From Sinorhizobium terangae (GTDB lineage: Bacteria; Pseudomonadota; Alphaproteobacteria; Rhizobiales; Rhizobiaceae): a stretch of 64,000 nt of DNA. Each line of letters opens with the position of its first letter. Within the stretch, counting starts at the first letter, position 1. This document shows positions 25,084 through 33,988 of this stretch, piece by piece. The stretch spans positions 1 through 64,000 of the forward strand of contig NZ_WITC01000059.1 in NCBI RefSeq assembly GCF_009601505.1, read 5' to 3'. The translations under genes were made by a program, and so were the position numbers. Below the pieces are notes generated by a model. That model had not been told where the DNA came from. It saw nothing but the letters and a program-made list of their open reading frames with translations, and did not search any database.

Positions 25084-25539
25084 ATGCCTTCGGTCAATGG
25101 ACCAACTGTCACCATGCTTGTACTCGGCCTCGGTTGCGAGCGAAACACCGCGCCCGAGGAAGTGATCGAACTTGCAGAGCAGGCGCTTGTCGAGGCTGGC
25201 TTAGACCGGGGTGATGTCGACTTCGTTGCCTCGCTTGATGCCCGTGCGGAAGAGCCGGCGATTCATGCCGCCGCGCGCCATTTTTCCGTGCCGGTGCGCT
25301 TCTTTGACGCCCCGACGCTGGAGGCGGAAACCGCCCGCCTGCAGAACCCTTCAGAGATGGTCTTTGCCCATACCGGCTGCCACGGCGTGGCGGAAGGTGC
25401 GGCGCTCGCTGGCGCAGGCCCGGATGCAGTGCTGATCGTGCCCAGAATCCGTTCGGCTCGGGTGACAGCGGCAATCGCCGGTCCCTTGGCTGTGACCGAA
25501 GGGGCCGGCATCAAGGCAAAGCGCGCGGGGACCGGATAA
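25084..25539 (+). CDS. cobE: CobE, cobalamin biosynthesis protein (CbiG C-terminal domain family)
   Basis: About 151 residues from the ATG at 25084 (AGGGGGA 12 bases upstream); the ATG at 25114 giving MLVLGLGCERNTAPEEV is an equally likely start. The GLGCERNT and VFAHTGCHGVAEGAAL motifs mark the CobE/CbiG-C family. CobE is needed for aerobic cobalamin synthesis, around the precorrin ring-contraction and methylation steps; its exact reaction is not firmly established. It leads the cobE-cobA-cobB-cobC-cobD run. Confidence 0.85.
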   Translation: MPSVNGPTVTMLVLGLGCERNTAPEEVIELAEQALVEAGLDRGDVDFVASLDARAEEPAIHAAARHFSVPVRFFDAPTLEAETARLQNPSEMVFAHTGCHGVAEGAALAGAGPDAVLIVPRIRSARVTAAIAGPLAVTEGAGIKAKRAGTG

Positions 25540-25675
25540 TGGCTGCGCCCTTTCGTATTCCTGCGCCGGTTAAAGAGCAGATTCAATGCTCTGTCGCCAA
25601 TTTCTATGAAAGCAAATCACCTGCCTCACAGGTTGAATCAGGTCTGCGGTCCAGCGAGACCTCAAGGATTATGCC

Positions 25676-26518
25676 ATGACGGATGCAATTTTCGCCGGCC
25701 TACCCGAACTCGAACCCGGTTCCGTCTGGCTGGTCGGCGCCGGGCCGGGCGACCCCGGGCTTTTGACTCTGCACGCCGCCAATGCGCTGCGGCAAGCCGA
25801 TGTCATCGTTCATGATGCGCTGGTGAACAGCGATTGCCTGAAGCTCGCAAAGCCGGGCGCCGCCCTCGAATATGCCGGCAAGCGCGGCGGAAAACCTTCG
25901 CCGAAACAGCGCGACATCTCGCTGCGCCTCGTCGAACTGGCGCGCGCCGGGAACCGCGTGCTCCGCCTCAAGGGCGGCGATCCCTTCGTCTTCGGCCGGG
26001 GCGGCGAGGAAGCCCTGACGCTCGTCGAGCATCACATTCCGTTCCGCATCGTGCCCGGCATCACCGCCGGCATCGGCGGGCTTGCCTATGCCGGAATTCC
26101 GGTGACGCACCGCGAGGTCAACCATGCCGTCACATTCCTGACCGGTCACGATTCCTCGGGCGTCGTGCCGGACCGGATCAACTGGGAAGGCATTGCCAAG
26201 GGCTCGCCGGTGATCGTCATGTACATGGCGATGAAGCATATCGGCCAGATTACCGCCAATCTCATTGCCGGCGGCCGCTCGCCGGAGGAGCCGGTCGCCT
26301 TCGTCTGCAATGCCGCGACGCCAGAGCAGGCGGTGCTGGAGACGACCCTTTTGCGCGCCGAAGCCGATGTCGCGGCCTCCGGCCTCGAGCCGCCGGCAAT
26401 CGTGGTCGTCGGCGAGGTCGTGCGCTTGCGCGCCGCTCTCGACTGGCTCGGGGCTCGCGATGGCCGCGTGCTGGCGGCGGATCCCTTTGCAAACCGTGTT
26501 CTCCGGGATCGCGCATGA
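25676..26518 (+). CDS. cobA: CobA: uroporphyrinogen-III C-methyltransferase (SUMT)
   Basis: A 280-residue SAM-dependent enzyme that methylates uroporphyrinogen III at C2 and C7 to give precorrin-2, the entry into the cobalamin branch. Family motifs are VGAGPGDPGLLTLHA (residues about 20-34), GGDPFVFGRGGEE (about 100-112) and PGITAGIGG. Length and domains match the single-function SUMT, with no CysG dehydrogenase/ferrochelatase part. The ATG of cobB overlaps its stop (ATGA), so cobA-cobB are co-translated. Confidence 0.95.
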   Translation: MTDAIFAGLPELEPGSVWLVGAGPGDPGLLTLHAANALRQADVIVHDALVNSDCLKLAKPGAALEYAGKRGGKPSPKQRDISLRLVELARAGNRVLRLKGGDPFVFGRGGEEALTLVEHHIPFRIVPGITAGIGGLAYAGIPVTHREVNHAVTFLTGHDSSGVVPDRINWEGIAKGSPVIVMYMAMKHIGQITANLIAGGRSPEEPVAFVCNAATPEQAVLETTLLRAEADVAASGLEPPAIVVVGEVVRLRAALDWLGARDGRVLAADPFANRVLRDRA

Positions 26519-27819
26519 GCGGTCTTCTGATTGCTGCCCCGAGTTCCGGCTCGGGCAAGACCACGGTGACGCTCGGACTGATGCGGGCGCTGAGGAGGCG
26601 TGACGTTGCCATTGCACCCGGCAAGGCCGGGCCTGACTATATCGATCCCGCCTTCCACACCGCTGCAAGCGGCGAACCTTGCTTTAACTTCGACCCCTGG
26701 GCGATGCGCTCCGAATTGCTCATCGACAACGCCGGGCGGGCGGTGGCCGGCGGTCGGACGCTGGTCGTCGAGGCGATGATGGGACTCTACGACGGTGCCG
26801 CCGACGGCACGGGCGCGCCGGCGGATCTCGCAGCGACGCTAGGGCTCGCCGTGGTTCTCGTCGTCGATTGTGCCCGCCTGTCCCATTCGGTGGCGGCGCT
26901 GGTGCGCGGTTACGCCGATTACCGCGACGAGATCCGCGTCGCCGGCGTCATCCTCAACAAAGTGGGCAGCGACCGACATGAGATGATGCTGCGCGATGCG
27001 CTCGACAGGGCAGGTGTGACGATTTTCGGCGTCCTCCGGCAAGATAGCTCGTTGAAGCTGCCGGAGCGGCACCTGGGCCTTGTGCAGGCCGGCGAGCACG
27101 GAGGACTGGAACCGTTTATCGAGCACGCGGCGGATCTTGTCGAGGCAAATTGCGATCTCGATGCGATGCTGGCTGCCGCAACACCCCCACCACCGCAGAC
27201 GGCCAAGTCCGAAATCGCCACTCTGAAGCCGCTCGGCCAGCGAATCGCCATCGCCCGCGACGTCGCCTTCGCCTTCTGCTATGCGCACCTTATTGCCGGT
27301 TGGCGCGGGCAGGGTGCGGAAATTTCCTTCTTCTCGCCGCTAGACGACGAAGCGCCCGAAAGGGGCGTTGACGCGATTTATCTCCCCGGCGGCTATCCCG
27401 AGCTGCACGCCGAAAAACTGGCCGGGGCGACGCAGTTCCGCAAGGGCTTGCAAAGCGCCGTGGAGGCGGGCGTGCGTATCTTCGGCGAGTGCGGCGGCTA
27501 CATGACGCTCGGCGAAGGGCTTGTCGGGGCGGATGGCAGGCGTTACGAAATGCTTGGCCTTTTGCCGCTGGTGACCAGTTTTGCCGAGCGCAAGCGGCAT
27601 CTCGGCTACCGGCGCGTCGCGCCGCTCGACAACGCATTTTTCGATGGACCGATGACGGCGCACGAGTTCCACTACGCGACCATTGTATCCGAAGGGGCGG
27701 CCGAACCGCTCTTTACGGTTCATGACGCGGCGGGCAACGATCTCGGCCAGGCCGGCCTCAGGCGCGGGAATGTCGCCGGCTCCTTCATGCACCTTATCGA
27801 TCTCTCGGGCAGACAATGA
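26515..27819 (+). CDS. cobB: CobB: hydrogenobyrinic acid a,c-diamide synthase
   Basis: A 434-residue glutamine-dependent amidase that converts hydrogenobyrinate to its a,c-diamide. The N-terminal ATP domain has APSSGSGKTTVTLG (residues 8-21), and the C-terminal glutamine amidotransferase has FGECGGYMTLGEG with the nucleophile Cys. The start at 26515 overlaps the cobA stop; a much longer upstream extension of the same frame lies antisense-like over cobA and is rejected. It overlaps cobC by ATGA. Confidence 0.95.
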   Translation: MSGLLIAAPSSGSGKTTVTLGLMRALRRRDVAIAPGKAGPDYIDPAFHTAASGEPCFNFDPWAMRSELLIDNAGRAVAGGRTLVVEAMMGLYDGAADGTGAPADLAATLGLAVVLVVDCARLSHSVAALVRGYADYRDEIRVAGVILNKVGSDRHEMMLRDALDRAGVTIFGVLRQDSSLKLPERHLGLVQAGEHGGLEPFIEHAADLVEANCDLDAMLAAATPPPPQTAKSEIATLKPLGQRIAIARDVAFAFCYAHLIAGWRGQGAEISFFSPLDDEAPERGVDAIYLPGGYPELHAEKLAGATQFRKGLQSAVEAGVRIFGECGGYMTLGEGLVGADGRRYEMLGLLPLVTSFAERKRHLGYRRVAPLDNAFFDGPMTAHEFHYATIVSEGAAEPLFTVHDAAGNDLGQAGLRRGNVAGSFMHLIDLSGRQ

Positions 27820-28817
27820 CCGCTCCCATCCTTCATGGCGGCGGCGTCACCGAGGCCGCCGCGCGTTTCGGCGGTACCCCGGCCGAGTGGCTCGACCTTT
27901 CGACAGGGATCAACCCGTGCCCGGTTTCATTGCCGGAGATCGATCTGAGCGTCTGGCACCGCCTTCCGGACCGGCATGCCGAGGAGGCGGCACGTCTTGC
28001 CGCGAGCCGCTACTATGGAACCGGTGACGCCATGCCCCTGCCGGTGCCCGGCACCCAGGCCGCGATCCAGTTGCTGCCGCGGCTCGTCGACGCCGGGCGA
28101 CGCGCCGCCGTCTTCGCGCCGACCTATGGCGAATACGCCCGCGTGCTTTCCGCTGCGGGCTTCACGATTGATCCCGTCCGGCACGTCGACGATCTTGCCG
28201 CCGCGCACGGTCTCGCCGTGGTCGTCAATCCCAACAACCCGACCGGTCGGCTTTTTCCGCCCGAGGAAATCCTTGCCATGGCGGTGGCCATGAAAGCCCA
28301 TGGCGGCTTCTTGGTGGTCGACGAGGCCTTCGGCGATCTCGAGCCGGATGCGAGCGTCGCCCGCTATGCAGCAACCTCTGACAATCTCATCGTCTTCCGC
28401 TCCTTCGGCAAGTTCTTCGGCCTCGCGGGCCTGAGGCTCGGCTTCGTTATCGCTCGCGCCTCTGTGCTCGCGGCGTTCCGCGAGTGGCTCGGTCCCTGGG
28501 CCGTTTCCGGCCCGGCGCTCGCCATTTCGACGAAACTCATGGAAGGCGACACTGAGGTGATCGCGAGGGGCATTCTCGCGCGCAAGGCCGGTCTCGATAC
28601 GGTACTCAGTGCGGCCGGCCTGAAGATCGCGGGCGGCACGGGCCTTTTCACACTGGTCGATAACGATCGGGCATGCGAAGTTCATGCCGCGCTTTGCGAA
28701 GCGCACATCCTGACGCGCAAGTTCGACTACAATCCGCACTGGCTCAGGATCGGACTCACCCCGGACGAAAACGGCGATCGGCGCCTTGCCGAAGCTTTGC
28801 AGCGGACAGGTGTGTAA
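27816..28817 (+). CDS. cobC: CobC: PLP-dependent threonine-phosphate decarboxylase-like enzyme
   Basis: A 333-residue class I/II aminotransferase-fold enzyme. The PLP lysine is in FRSFGKFFGLAGLRLGFV (about residues 195-212), and VVVNPNNPTGR is the usual PLP-binding motif. In the aerobic pathway CobC is tied, with CobD, to making and attaching the aminopropanol arm; relatives such as CobD of Salmonella decarboxylate L-threonine phosphate. The assignment rests on family and position. Starts in an ATGA overlap with cobB and ends directly before cobD. Confidence 0.92.
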   Translation: MTAPILHGGGVTEAAARFGGTPAEWLDLSTGINPCPVSLPEIDLSVWHRLPDRHAEEAARLAASRYYGTGDAMPLPVPGTQAAIQLLPRLVDAGRRAAVFAPTYGEYARVLSAAGFTIDPVRHVDDLAAAHGLAVVVNPNNPTGRLFPPEEILAMAVAMKAHGGFLVVDEAFGDLEPDASVARYAATSDNLIVFRSFGKFFGLAGLRLGFVIARASVLAAFREWLGPWAVSGPALAISTKLMEGDTEVIARGILARKAGLDTVLSAAGLKIAGGTGLFTLVDNDRACEVHAALCEAHILTRKFDYNPHWLRIGLTPDENGDRRLAEALQRTGV

Positions 28818-29801
28818 TTGACTTTTGAAATTTTCCTCATCCTCGTTGTCGCACTGGTCATCGACCGCCTGGTCGGCGATCCCGACTGGCTCTGGGAGCG
28901 CGTGACCCATCCGGTCGTCTTTTTTGGCAAGGGGATCGGACTTTTGGATGAGGCGCTCAATCGCGCCAGCGCGGGAGCGGCAGCCCTGAAGATGAGGGGG
29001 CTGGCGGCGATCCTCCTCCTGCTCGCAGCAAGCATATTGGTCGGCGTCGTCTTTCATCGCTTGTTCGACGTGCTCGGTGCCATTGGCTTCCTGCTGGAAG
29101 CCATCGTGGTTGCCGTCTTTCTTGCGCAGAAGAGCCTCGCGGTTCACGTGATACGCGTGGCGGAGGCCCTGCGTCAAAACGGGCTTGAAGGCGGCAGGGC
29201 GGCCGTGTCGATGATCGTCGGCCGCGATCCGAAGACGCTCGACGAGCCCGGCGTCTGCCGGGCCGCGATCGAAAGCCTTGCGGAAAATTTCTCCGATGGC
29301 GTCGTCGCACCTGCCCTCTGGTACGCCATCGCCGGGCTTCCGGGCCTGTTCGCCTACAAGATGCTGAATACGGCGGATTCGATGATCGGCCACAAGAGCC
29401 CGAAATACCTGCATTTCGGCTGGGCCTCGGCGCGGCTGGATGACCTCGCCAACTGGCCCGCTGCGCGCCTTTCGATCCTGCTGGTAGCCGCCGGCGCCCA
29501 TTTCAAGCGGGGTGCAGAGGAAGCGAGAACTGCACTCGAAGTGGCACGCCGCGACCACGGCCTCCATCGATCGCCGAATTCCGGCTGGCCGGAGGCGGCG
29601 ATGGCTGGGGCCCTGAACATCCAGCTTGCCGGGCCGCGGACCTATGGCGGCGTGAAGGTCGACGAGCCGATGATCAACGAGCCCGGCCGATCGATCGTGA
29701 CGCCGGAGGATATCGACGCCGCCGTTTCCGTCTTTTATGGCGCCTGCTCGGCGATGACGCTGGCCTTTGCCGTCGCCGCTCTGATCGCGTCGCTGTTTTA
29801 A
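28818..29801 (+). CDS. cobD: CobD: adenosylcobinamide-phosphate synthase (CbiB-type membrane protein)
   Basis: A 327-residue integral membrane protein with about four or five helices, needed to join the aminopropanol arm to adenosylcobyric acid. Signatures are DRLVGDPDWLWERVTHPVVF near the N-terminus, ESLAENFSDGVVAPALWYA and NTADSMIGHKSPKYLHFGWA. The start is a TTG directly after the cobC stop TAA; no ATG lies close, and the family N-terminus begins here. It ends the cobE-A-B-C-D run. Product placement in the inner membrane fits the usual late-step complex. Confidence 0.93.
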   Translation: MTFEIFLILVVALVIDRLVGDPDWLWERVTHPVVFFGKGIGLLDEALNRASAGAAALKMRGLAAILLLLAASILVGVVFHRLFDVLGAIGFLLEAIVVAVFLAQKSLAVHVIRVAEALRQNGLEGGRAAVSMIVGRDPKTLDEPGVCRAAIESLAENFSDGVVAPALWYAIAGLPGLFAYKMLNTADSMIGHKSPKYLHFGWASARLDDLANWPAARLSILLVAAGAHFKRGAEEARTALEVARRDHGLHRSPNSGWPEAAMAGALNIQLAGPRTYGGVKVDEPMINEPGRSIVTPEDIDAAVSVFYGACSAMTLAFAVAALIASLF

Positions 29802-29825
29802 TTTTCTTCTATTTCTCCATTCCGT

Positions 29826-30590
29826 TTGTCGCGGGTAGTGACTGCATTGTGGAATGAGACATCGAAACGCAGGCCGCTCATCATCGCCCATCGCGCTGGC
29901 GCGGCTCTTGCTGCGGAGAATACTATCGGCGCCCTCAATGCGGCAGCGGCGGCCGGCGCCGATGCCATCGAGACCGATGTTCGCAGGGCAAGGGATGGAG
30001 CCCTTGTCTGCATGCACGACGCGGATCTTCGGCGACTATGCGGCGACACGCGTACGGTTGCAGAGTTTCATCTGGCGACACTGCGGAGCTTGTTGCCGGC
30101 GGTAATGACATTAAGAGACGCCCTTGCTGCTTCACATCCGCTGGGCATTCTGCTCGACGTCAAGCTCATGGAAGAACGGCATCTTCCTCAGATTATCGGC
30201 GAAATCGTGCTCATGGATGCGGCCGAGCGGACGCTGCTTGGTTTGCGTGACATCGGGCTCATCGGCGCCGCGCAAGATATCACGGCGGGTATCGCTGTTC
30301 TCGCTTTCCTGGAGGAGCCAGACTCTGCTCCAGAGGCGCGGCGAGCAGGAGCCAACTGGTTCAGGCTGTGGCAGGGTGATGCGACGTCTGAACGCGCTGC
30401 TGCCGTGCGTGACGCGGGCATGTGTCTCGCTGTGATGGTTGGTCAACCGCGGACGATCCCTCGTGCGGAGTACCCGCCGTTTCCTGTCGGTCAGGTCGAT
30501 CGGGAAGGGCTTGATAGGCTGCGAACGATAGCGCCGGACGCAATTCTTCTCGATGATCCGCGTTTGGCTACGGCAGGCGTCTACAGATAG
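29826..30590 (+). CDS. Glycerophosphodiester phosphodiesterase family protein (GDPD)
   Basis: About 254 residues from a TTG at 29826; a GTG at 29838 is the other likely start, and neither has a strong ribosome site. The N-terminal half has the GDPD catalytic pattern: IIAHRAGAALAAENTIGA with the essential His and Glu, ADAIETDVRRARDGALVCMHD with the metal ligands and second His, and LLDVKL. Members hydrolyse glycerophosphodiesters to glycerol-3-phosphate and an alcohol. No signal peptide, so it is cytosolic. It follows cobD by 24 bases and may share its transcript, without obvious link in function. Confidence 0.85.
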   Translation: MSRVVTALWNETSKRRPLIIAHRAGAALAAENTIGALNAAAAAGADAIETDVRRARDGALVCMHDADLRRLCGDTRTVAEFHLATLRSLLPAVMTLRDALAASHPLGILLDVKLMEERHLPQIIGEIVLMDAAERTLLGLRDIGLIGAAQDITAGIAVLAFLEEPDSAPEARRAGANWFRLWQGDATSERAAAVRDAGMCLAVMVGQPRTIPRAEYPPFPVGQVDREGLDRLRTIAPDAILLDDPRLATAGVYR

Positions 30591-30624
30591 AGGGCTGACT
30601 ACGACGCAACGCGGTGCTTTTGCG

Positions 30625-31362
30625 TCAATCAATGCCGGCGAAGCGCATCAGACGGCCGATGTCGGGGACAATGACGCGACGGCTGTTTTCGACACGGATT
30701 ACGCCGTCCTTGCGCAGCTTGGTGACCTGGCGGCTCACGGTTTCGATGGTGAGGCCGAGATAGTCGGCGATGTCGGCGCGAGACAGCGGCAGGTCGAATT
30801 CTGTGGCGGTGCCGTGCTCCGGGTCGATGTGGGTGGCGATGAGGTAGAGGAAGCTCGCGACCTTTTCCTGGGCGGTCTTGCGGCCGAGCGTCAGCATCCA
30901 GTCGCGTGCCTCGTCAAGTTCTTTCAGAGCTTGTTCGTGCAGCCGGTGCTCAAGGCCAGGCGCTTCCGTGACAAGCCGCTCGACGACCGCACGCGGGAAA
31001 GCGCAGATGTCGATGCCGGTTGCGGCCTCGGCGCTCAGCGCGCTTTCGCGGGTAAAGGGTCGACCCATGAAGTCGGGCGCGAACTGCAGGCCGACGATCT
31101 GCTGGCGGCCGTCGGAGAGCATCTTGCTGAGCTTCACGACACCGCGAATGATGTTGGCGTAATTGCTGGTCGTTTCGCCCTGGCCGACCATCTCGCTGCC
31201 GGGATCGACCCGCCGGCGCGTCGAATGACGGCTGAGCTCAGTCAACTGGCTTGGCGTGAGGGTGCCGCAGACTCCGCCGTGGCGTGCCTCGCAGGCGAGG
31301 CAGACGACTGGAATGTCTGAATTATGGATGTCCTTGCGGCTTTGTTCGCTCACGATTTGCAT
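30625..31362 (-). CDS. fnrN: FNR-type oxygen-responsive transcriptional regulator (FnrN/FixK family)
   Basis: A 245-residue Crp/Fnr regulator. Cysteines C21-x2-C24-x7-C32 with C120 give the FNR pattern for an oxygen-labile [4Fe-4S] cluster, which the cluster-free FixK proteins lack. A cAMP-receptor-like beta-roll, dimer helix and HTH follow, and the recognition helix ETVSRQVTKL carries the E-SR residues that read TTGAT. Start ATG at 31362 with GAGGCAG upstream. It is divergent from hemN with an FNR box (31505-31518) between, so both genes are probably FNR-regulated. FNR boxes also precede fixN and fixG. Confidence 0.9.
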   Translation of the reverse strand: MQIVSEQSRKDIHNSDIPVVCLACEARHGGVCGTLTPSQLTELSRHSTRRRVDPGSEMVGQGETTSNYANIIRGVVKLSKMLSDGRQQIVGLQFAPDFMGRPFTRESALSAEAATGIDICAFPRAVVERLVTEAPGLEHRLHEQALKELDEARDWMLTLGRKTAQEKVASFLYLIATHIDPEHGTATEFDLPLSRADIADYLGLTIETVSRQVTKLRKDGVIRVENSRRVIVPDIGRLMRFAGID

Positions 31363-31504
31363 CTTTCTGCCTCGCCGTTTGTCCAGACCAAAGAGGAACG
31401 TCGCTGCCAAATCAAGAGTTGGCCCGGGTAAATCCGCAAAGCGCGAAACAATGTCTCAGCCGGACTTAACGAATGTCAATTTAGCTCGCTCCGTAAGCGG
31501 GCAT

Positions 31505-31518
31505 TTGATCAAGATCAA
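31505..31518. promoter_or_regulatory. FNR/FixK box (anaerobox) between fnrN and hemN
   Basis: TTGATCAAGATCAA matches the consensus TTGAT-N4-ATCAA exactly. It lies about 140 bases from both divergent genes. Confidence 0.9.
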
Positions 31519-31649
31519 AAAAAGCTTGTCCGCGGCAATTTATTCTCGCGTCCACAATGGTCCCCGGCGCCGGCGCCATGGCGGGCCAAGAACCGTCGGC
31601 GATCGGCTCCGGCGATAGCAATAAACGACGTGTCAGAGTGGAGATTAGG

Positions 31650-32999
31650 ATGGAAGATGCACTCGTCTTGAAGCATGCGGCGCCGGTGCCGCGCTACACC
31701 AGCTATCCGACCGCGCCGCATTTTTCGGACGCAATCGGCAACGCGGAATACGAGAGCTGGCTTGGCGCGATCGGCGACGGCGAGAGCCTGTCGCTTTACG
31801 CACATATTCCCTATTGCGATCGTCTTTGCTGGTTCTGCGCCTGCCATACGAAGCAGACGCTTCGCTATGATCCAGTGGCCGACTATTTGGCGGGCTTGCA
31901 GCGCGAGATCGAGGCGATCGGCAAACGGGTGAATGGCGGCGCGCGCGTCACTGCCTTGCACCTCGGCGGCGGCTCGCCGACTCTCGTCCGGCCCGACGAT
32001 CTCGTCGCGCTCAAGAGCCAATTCTCGCGGCATTTCACCTTTGGCCAGGATTGCGAGATCAGCGTCGAGATGGATCCGAACGACCTCGACGAGGCGCGCC
32101 ATGATGCGCTGGCGGCGATCGGCATGACCAGGGCGAGTTTCGGCATCCAGGATTTCGATCCGGTCGTGCAGCAAGCGATCAACCGTATCCAGACCTATGA
32201 GCAGACGCGCGACGCGATCGAGGCGTCGCGAGCGCGCGGCGTGCGTTCCGTCAATTGCGATGTGCTCTACGGACTGCCGCACCAAACGATGACGACACTT
32301 GAGCGGACCATCGATGCGGTACTGTCGCTTAGGCCCGATCGGGTCGCGCTGTTCGGCTACGCCCATGTGCCTTGGATGAAGAAGCATCAGCAGATGATCC
32401 CGGAGGAGAGCTTGCCAGACGTCCTCGCGCGCTACGCGCAGATGTCGCGGGCGGCGGAAATGCTCGTCGCCGCCGGTTACGAGGCGATTGGCATCGACCA
32501 TTTCGCTCGGCCTGCGGACACGCTCGCCGTTGCCAGCCGGGAAGGGCGGTTGCGGCGGAATTTCCAGGGTTACACCGACGACACGGCCGAAACGCTGATT
32601 GGTCTCGGCGCGTCGTCGATCGGCCAGTTCCGCGAGGGCTATGTGCAGAACATGCCGGCGACCGGAGAGTATCTGCGCCGGGCGGAGCAGGGCGGTCTTG
32701 CCGCCGTTCGCGGTTATGCGCTCACCCCGGAGGACCGGCTGCGGGCACGGGTGATCTCGCTCGTCATGTGCGAGTTCGGCTTTTCCTTCGCGCGCATCGA
32801 AGCGGAGTTCCCGGCGCTCGCCGCATCGATCATCGAGGAGGCCCGGCTTTTCCGCGCGCGCGATGCCGACGGCCTTTCGACGATCGAGGCTGGCGTCTTC
32901 AAGCTGACGGCGCGCGGACGGCCCTTCGCCCGCTCGGTTGCAGCCGCATTCGACGCTCATCTTTCCGGCGGGCCCGGCCGCCATTCGGTCGCTGTTTAG
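31650..32999 (+). CDS. hemN: Oxygen-independent coproporphyrinogen III oxidase HemN
   Basis: A 449-residue radical-SAM enzyme that makes protoporphyrinogen IX from coproporphyrinogen III without oxygen, by two decarboxylations. The cluster motif C56-x3-C60-x2-C63 (YCDRLCWFCAC), the SAM-binding GGGSP and the substrate-binding N-terminus PRYTSYPTAPHF are present, as in true HemN. ATG at 31650 with GGAG 7 bases upstream; a longer upstream frame lacks family likeness. Heme supply under low oxygen supports the cbb3 oxidase genes downstream, and an FNR box precedes it. A strong terminator follows. Confidence 0.95.
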   Translation: MEDALVLKHAAPVPRYTSYPTAPHFSDAIGNAEYESWLGAIGDGESLSLYAHIPYCDRLCWFCACHTKQTLRYDPVADYLAGLQREIEAIGKRVNGGARVTALHLGGGSPTLVRPDDLVALKSQFSRHFTFGQDCEISVEMDPNDLDEARHDALAAIGMTRASFGIQDFDPVVQQAINRIQTYEQTRDAIEASRARGVRSVNCDVLYGLPHQTMTTLERTIDAVLSLRPDRVALFGYAHVPWMKKHQQMIPEESLPDVLARYAQMSRAAEMLVAAGYEAIGIDHFARPADTLAVASREGRLRRNFQGYTDDTAETLIGLGASSIGQFREGYVQNMPATGEYLRRAEQGGLAAVRGYALTPEDRLRARVISLVMCEFGFSFARIEAEFPALAASIIEEARLFRARDADGLSTIEAGVFKLTARGRPFARSVAAAFDAHLSGGPGRHSVAV

Positions 33000-33031
33000 C
33001 AACACCGCATTTTTAATCGCTAAAGCAATCG

Positions 33032-33075
33032 GCACGGCAAAAGCCAAGAGGCATTGGCTTTTGCCGTGCATTTTT
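33032..33075 (+). terminator. Rho-independent terminator after hemN
   Basis: A perfect 16-base stem (GCACGGCAAAAGCCAA with TTGGCTTTTGCCGTGC), 6-base loop, then ATTTTT. Confidence 0.92.
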
Positions 33076-33116
33076 CTATAGGGATCGCCAAGACTCGATT
33101 TTCATGAGGTATGCGC

Positions 33117-33395
33117 GTGACAGCAACATTCGACAAGGTCGCCGATATTATTGCGGAAACCAGCGAGATCGATCGCGAGACGATCAAGCCGGAAAGCCAC
33201 ACGATCGATGATCTCGGCATTGACAGCCTGGACTTCCTCGACATCGTTTTTGCGATCGACAAGGAATTCGGGATCAAGATCCCGCTCGAGCAGTGGACTC
33301 AGGAAGTCAACGAAGGCAAGGTGTCGACCGAGGAATACTTCGTGCTGAAGAATCTTTGTGCGAAGATCGACGAACTTCGGGCCGCTAAAGCCTGA
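33117..33395 (+). CDS. acpXL: AcpXL, acyl carrier protein for very-long-chain lipid A fatty acid
   Basis: A 92-residue acyl carrier protein. The GTG at 33117 is used because GAGGT is 8 bases upstream and it gives [15 protein letters not shown], the known AcpXL N-terminus; the ATG two codons earlier is too near the ribosome site. The phosphopantetheine serine is S37 in [18 protein letters not shown]. AcpXL carries 27-hydroxyoctacosanoate made for rhizobial lipid A. It leads the cluster acpXL-fabZ-fabF-fabF-adh-lpxXL, though a hairpin with T-run separates it from the next gene, allowing higher expression of the carrier. Confidence 0.95.
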   Translation: MTATFDKVADIIAETSEIDRETIKPESHTIDDLGIDSLDFLDIVFAIDKEFGIKIPLEQWTQEVNEGKVSTEEYFVLKNLCAKIDELRAAKA

Positions 33396-33427
33396 CCCTT
33401 CCGCTGACGCGGTTCGACCCGTTTCAC

Positions 33428-33475
33428 GATGCCGCCTGTCGCGTACCGCGCTTGACAGGCGGCATCGGCGTTTTT
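33428..33475 (+). terminator. Hairpin terminator or attenuator after acpXL
   Basis: GATGCCGCCTGTC pairs perfectly with GACAGGCGGCATC (33454-33466), followed by GGCGTTTTT. Partial termination here would give more acpXL than downstream message. Confidence 0.8.
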
Positions 33476-33509
33476 ACTTGAGCCCGAAACCAAACGGGGA
33501 TCAGCCTTC

Positions 33510-33986
33510 ATGCTCCTTGAATACTTCCAGATGATCGACCGCGTCGAAACGGTGGATCTTGCGGTGGGCCGCCTGACGGCGCGGTCCGTCGTTCCGGAAA
33601 AGAGCCCCGTCTTCGAGGGGCATTTTCCGGGTTATCCCTTGGTTCCGGGCGTACTCCTGATCGAGACCATGGCGCAGGCCTCGGGTTTCCTCGTGCTCGC
33701 CGCGACGAAATTTGCAACGATGCCCTTCCTGATGTCGGTCGACGGCGCCAAGATGCGCACCTTCGTGGAGCCTTCCACCGAGCTTGAGATCGAGGCGCTG
33801 CTGGAGCATGAAGGATCCGGCTTTGCCGTAACCAAGGCCAAGATCACCTCGGGCGGCAAGAAGATATGCGATGCCCAGCTGAAGCTGAGAACGATGCCGT
33901 TCGACCAGGTGCCGCTCGGCGATATAGTTCGCAAGCGCGCCGAGGAGCTCGGATTGATGGCCGCGACGGCCGGTTCGGAGAAGTGA
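33510..33986 (+). CDS. fabZ: FabZ-like 3-hydroxyacyl-ACP dehydratase of the very-long-chain fatty acid cluster
   Basis: A 158-residue hot-dog-fold dehydratase. The catalytic His38 is in GHFPGYPLVPGVLLIE and Glu52 follows in IETMAQ, at the spacing of FabZ. It removes water from 3-hydroxyacyl-ACP during chain extension, presumably on AcpXL. ATG at 33510; family length is normal (about 150). It overlaps nothing, and the first ketosynthase gene starts 3 bases after its stop. Confidence 0.9.
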   Translation: MLLEYFQMIDRVETVDLAVGRLTARSVVPEKSPVFEGHFPGYPLVPGVLLIETMAQASGFLVLAATKFATMPFLMSVDGAKMRTFVEPSTELEIEALLEHEGSGFAVTKAKITSGGKKICDAQLKLRTMPFDQVPLGDIVRKRAEELGLMAATAGSEK

Positions 33987-33988
33987 AT

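Noticed and set aside
25834-26514. N-terminal extension of the cobB frame over cobA
   Set aside because: The translation is a shadow of cobA in another frame; the true start is the ATG in the ATGA overlap at 26515.
27927-30017. 696-codon minus-strand frame opposite cobC, cobD and the GDPD gene
   Set aside because: The three plus-strand genes are well supported; the shadow frame shows no domain.
31515-33071. Minus-strand frame opposite hemN
   Set aside because: hemN motifs are complete on the plus strand and a hemN terminator lies within the shadow frame.
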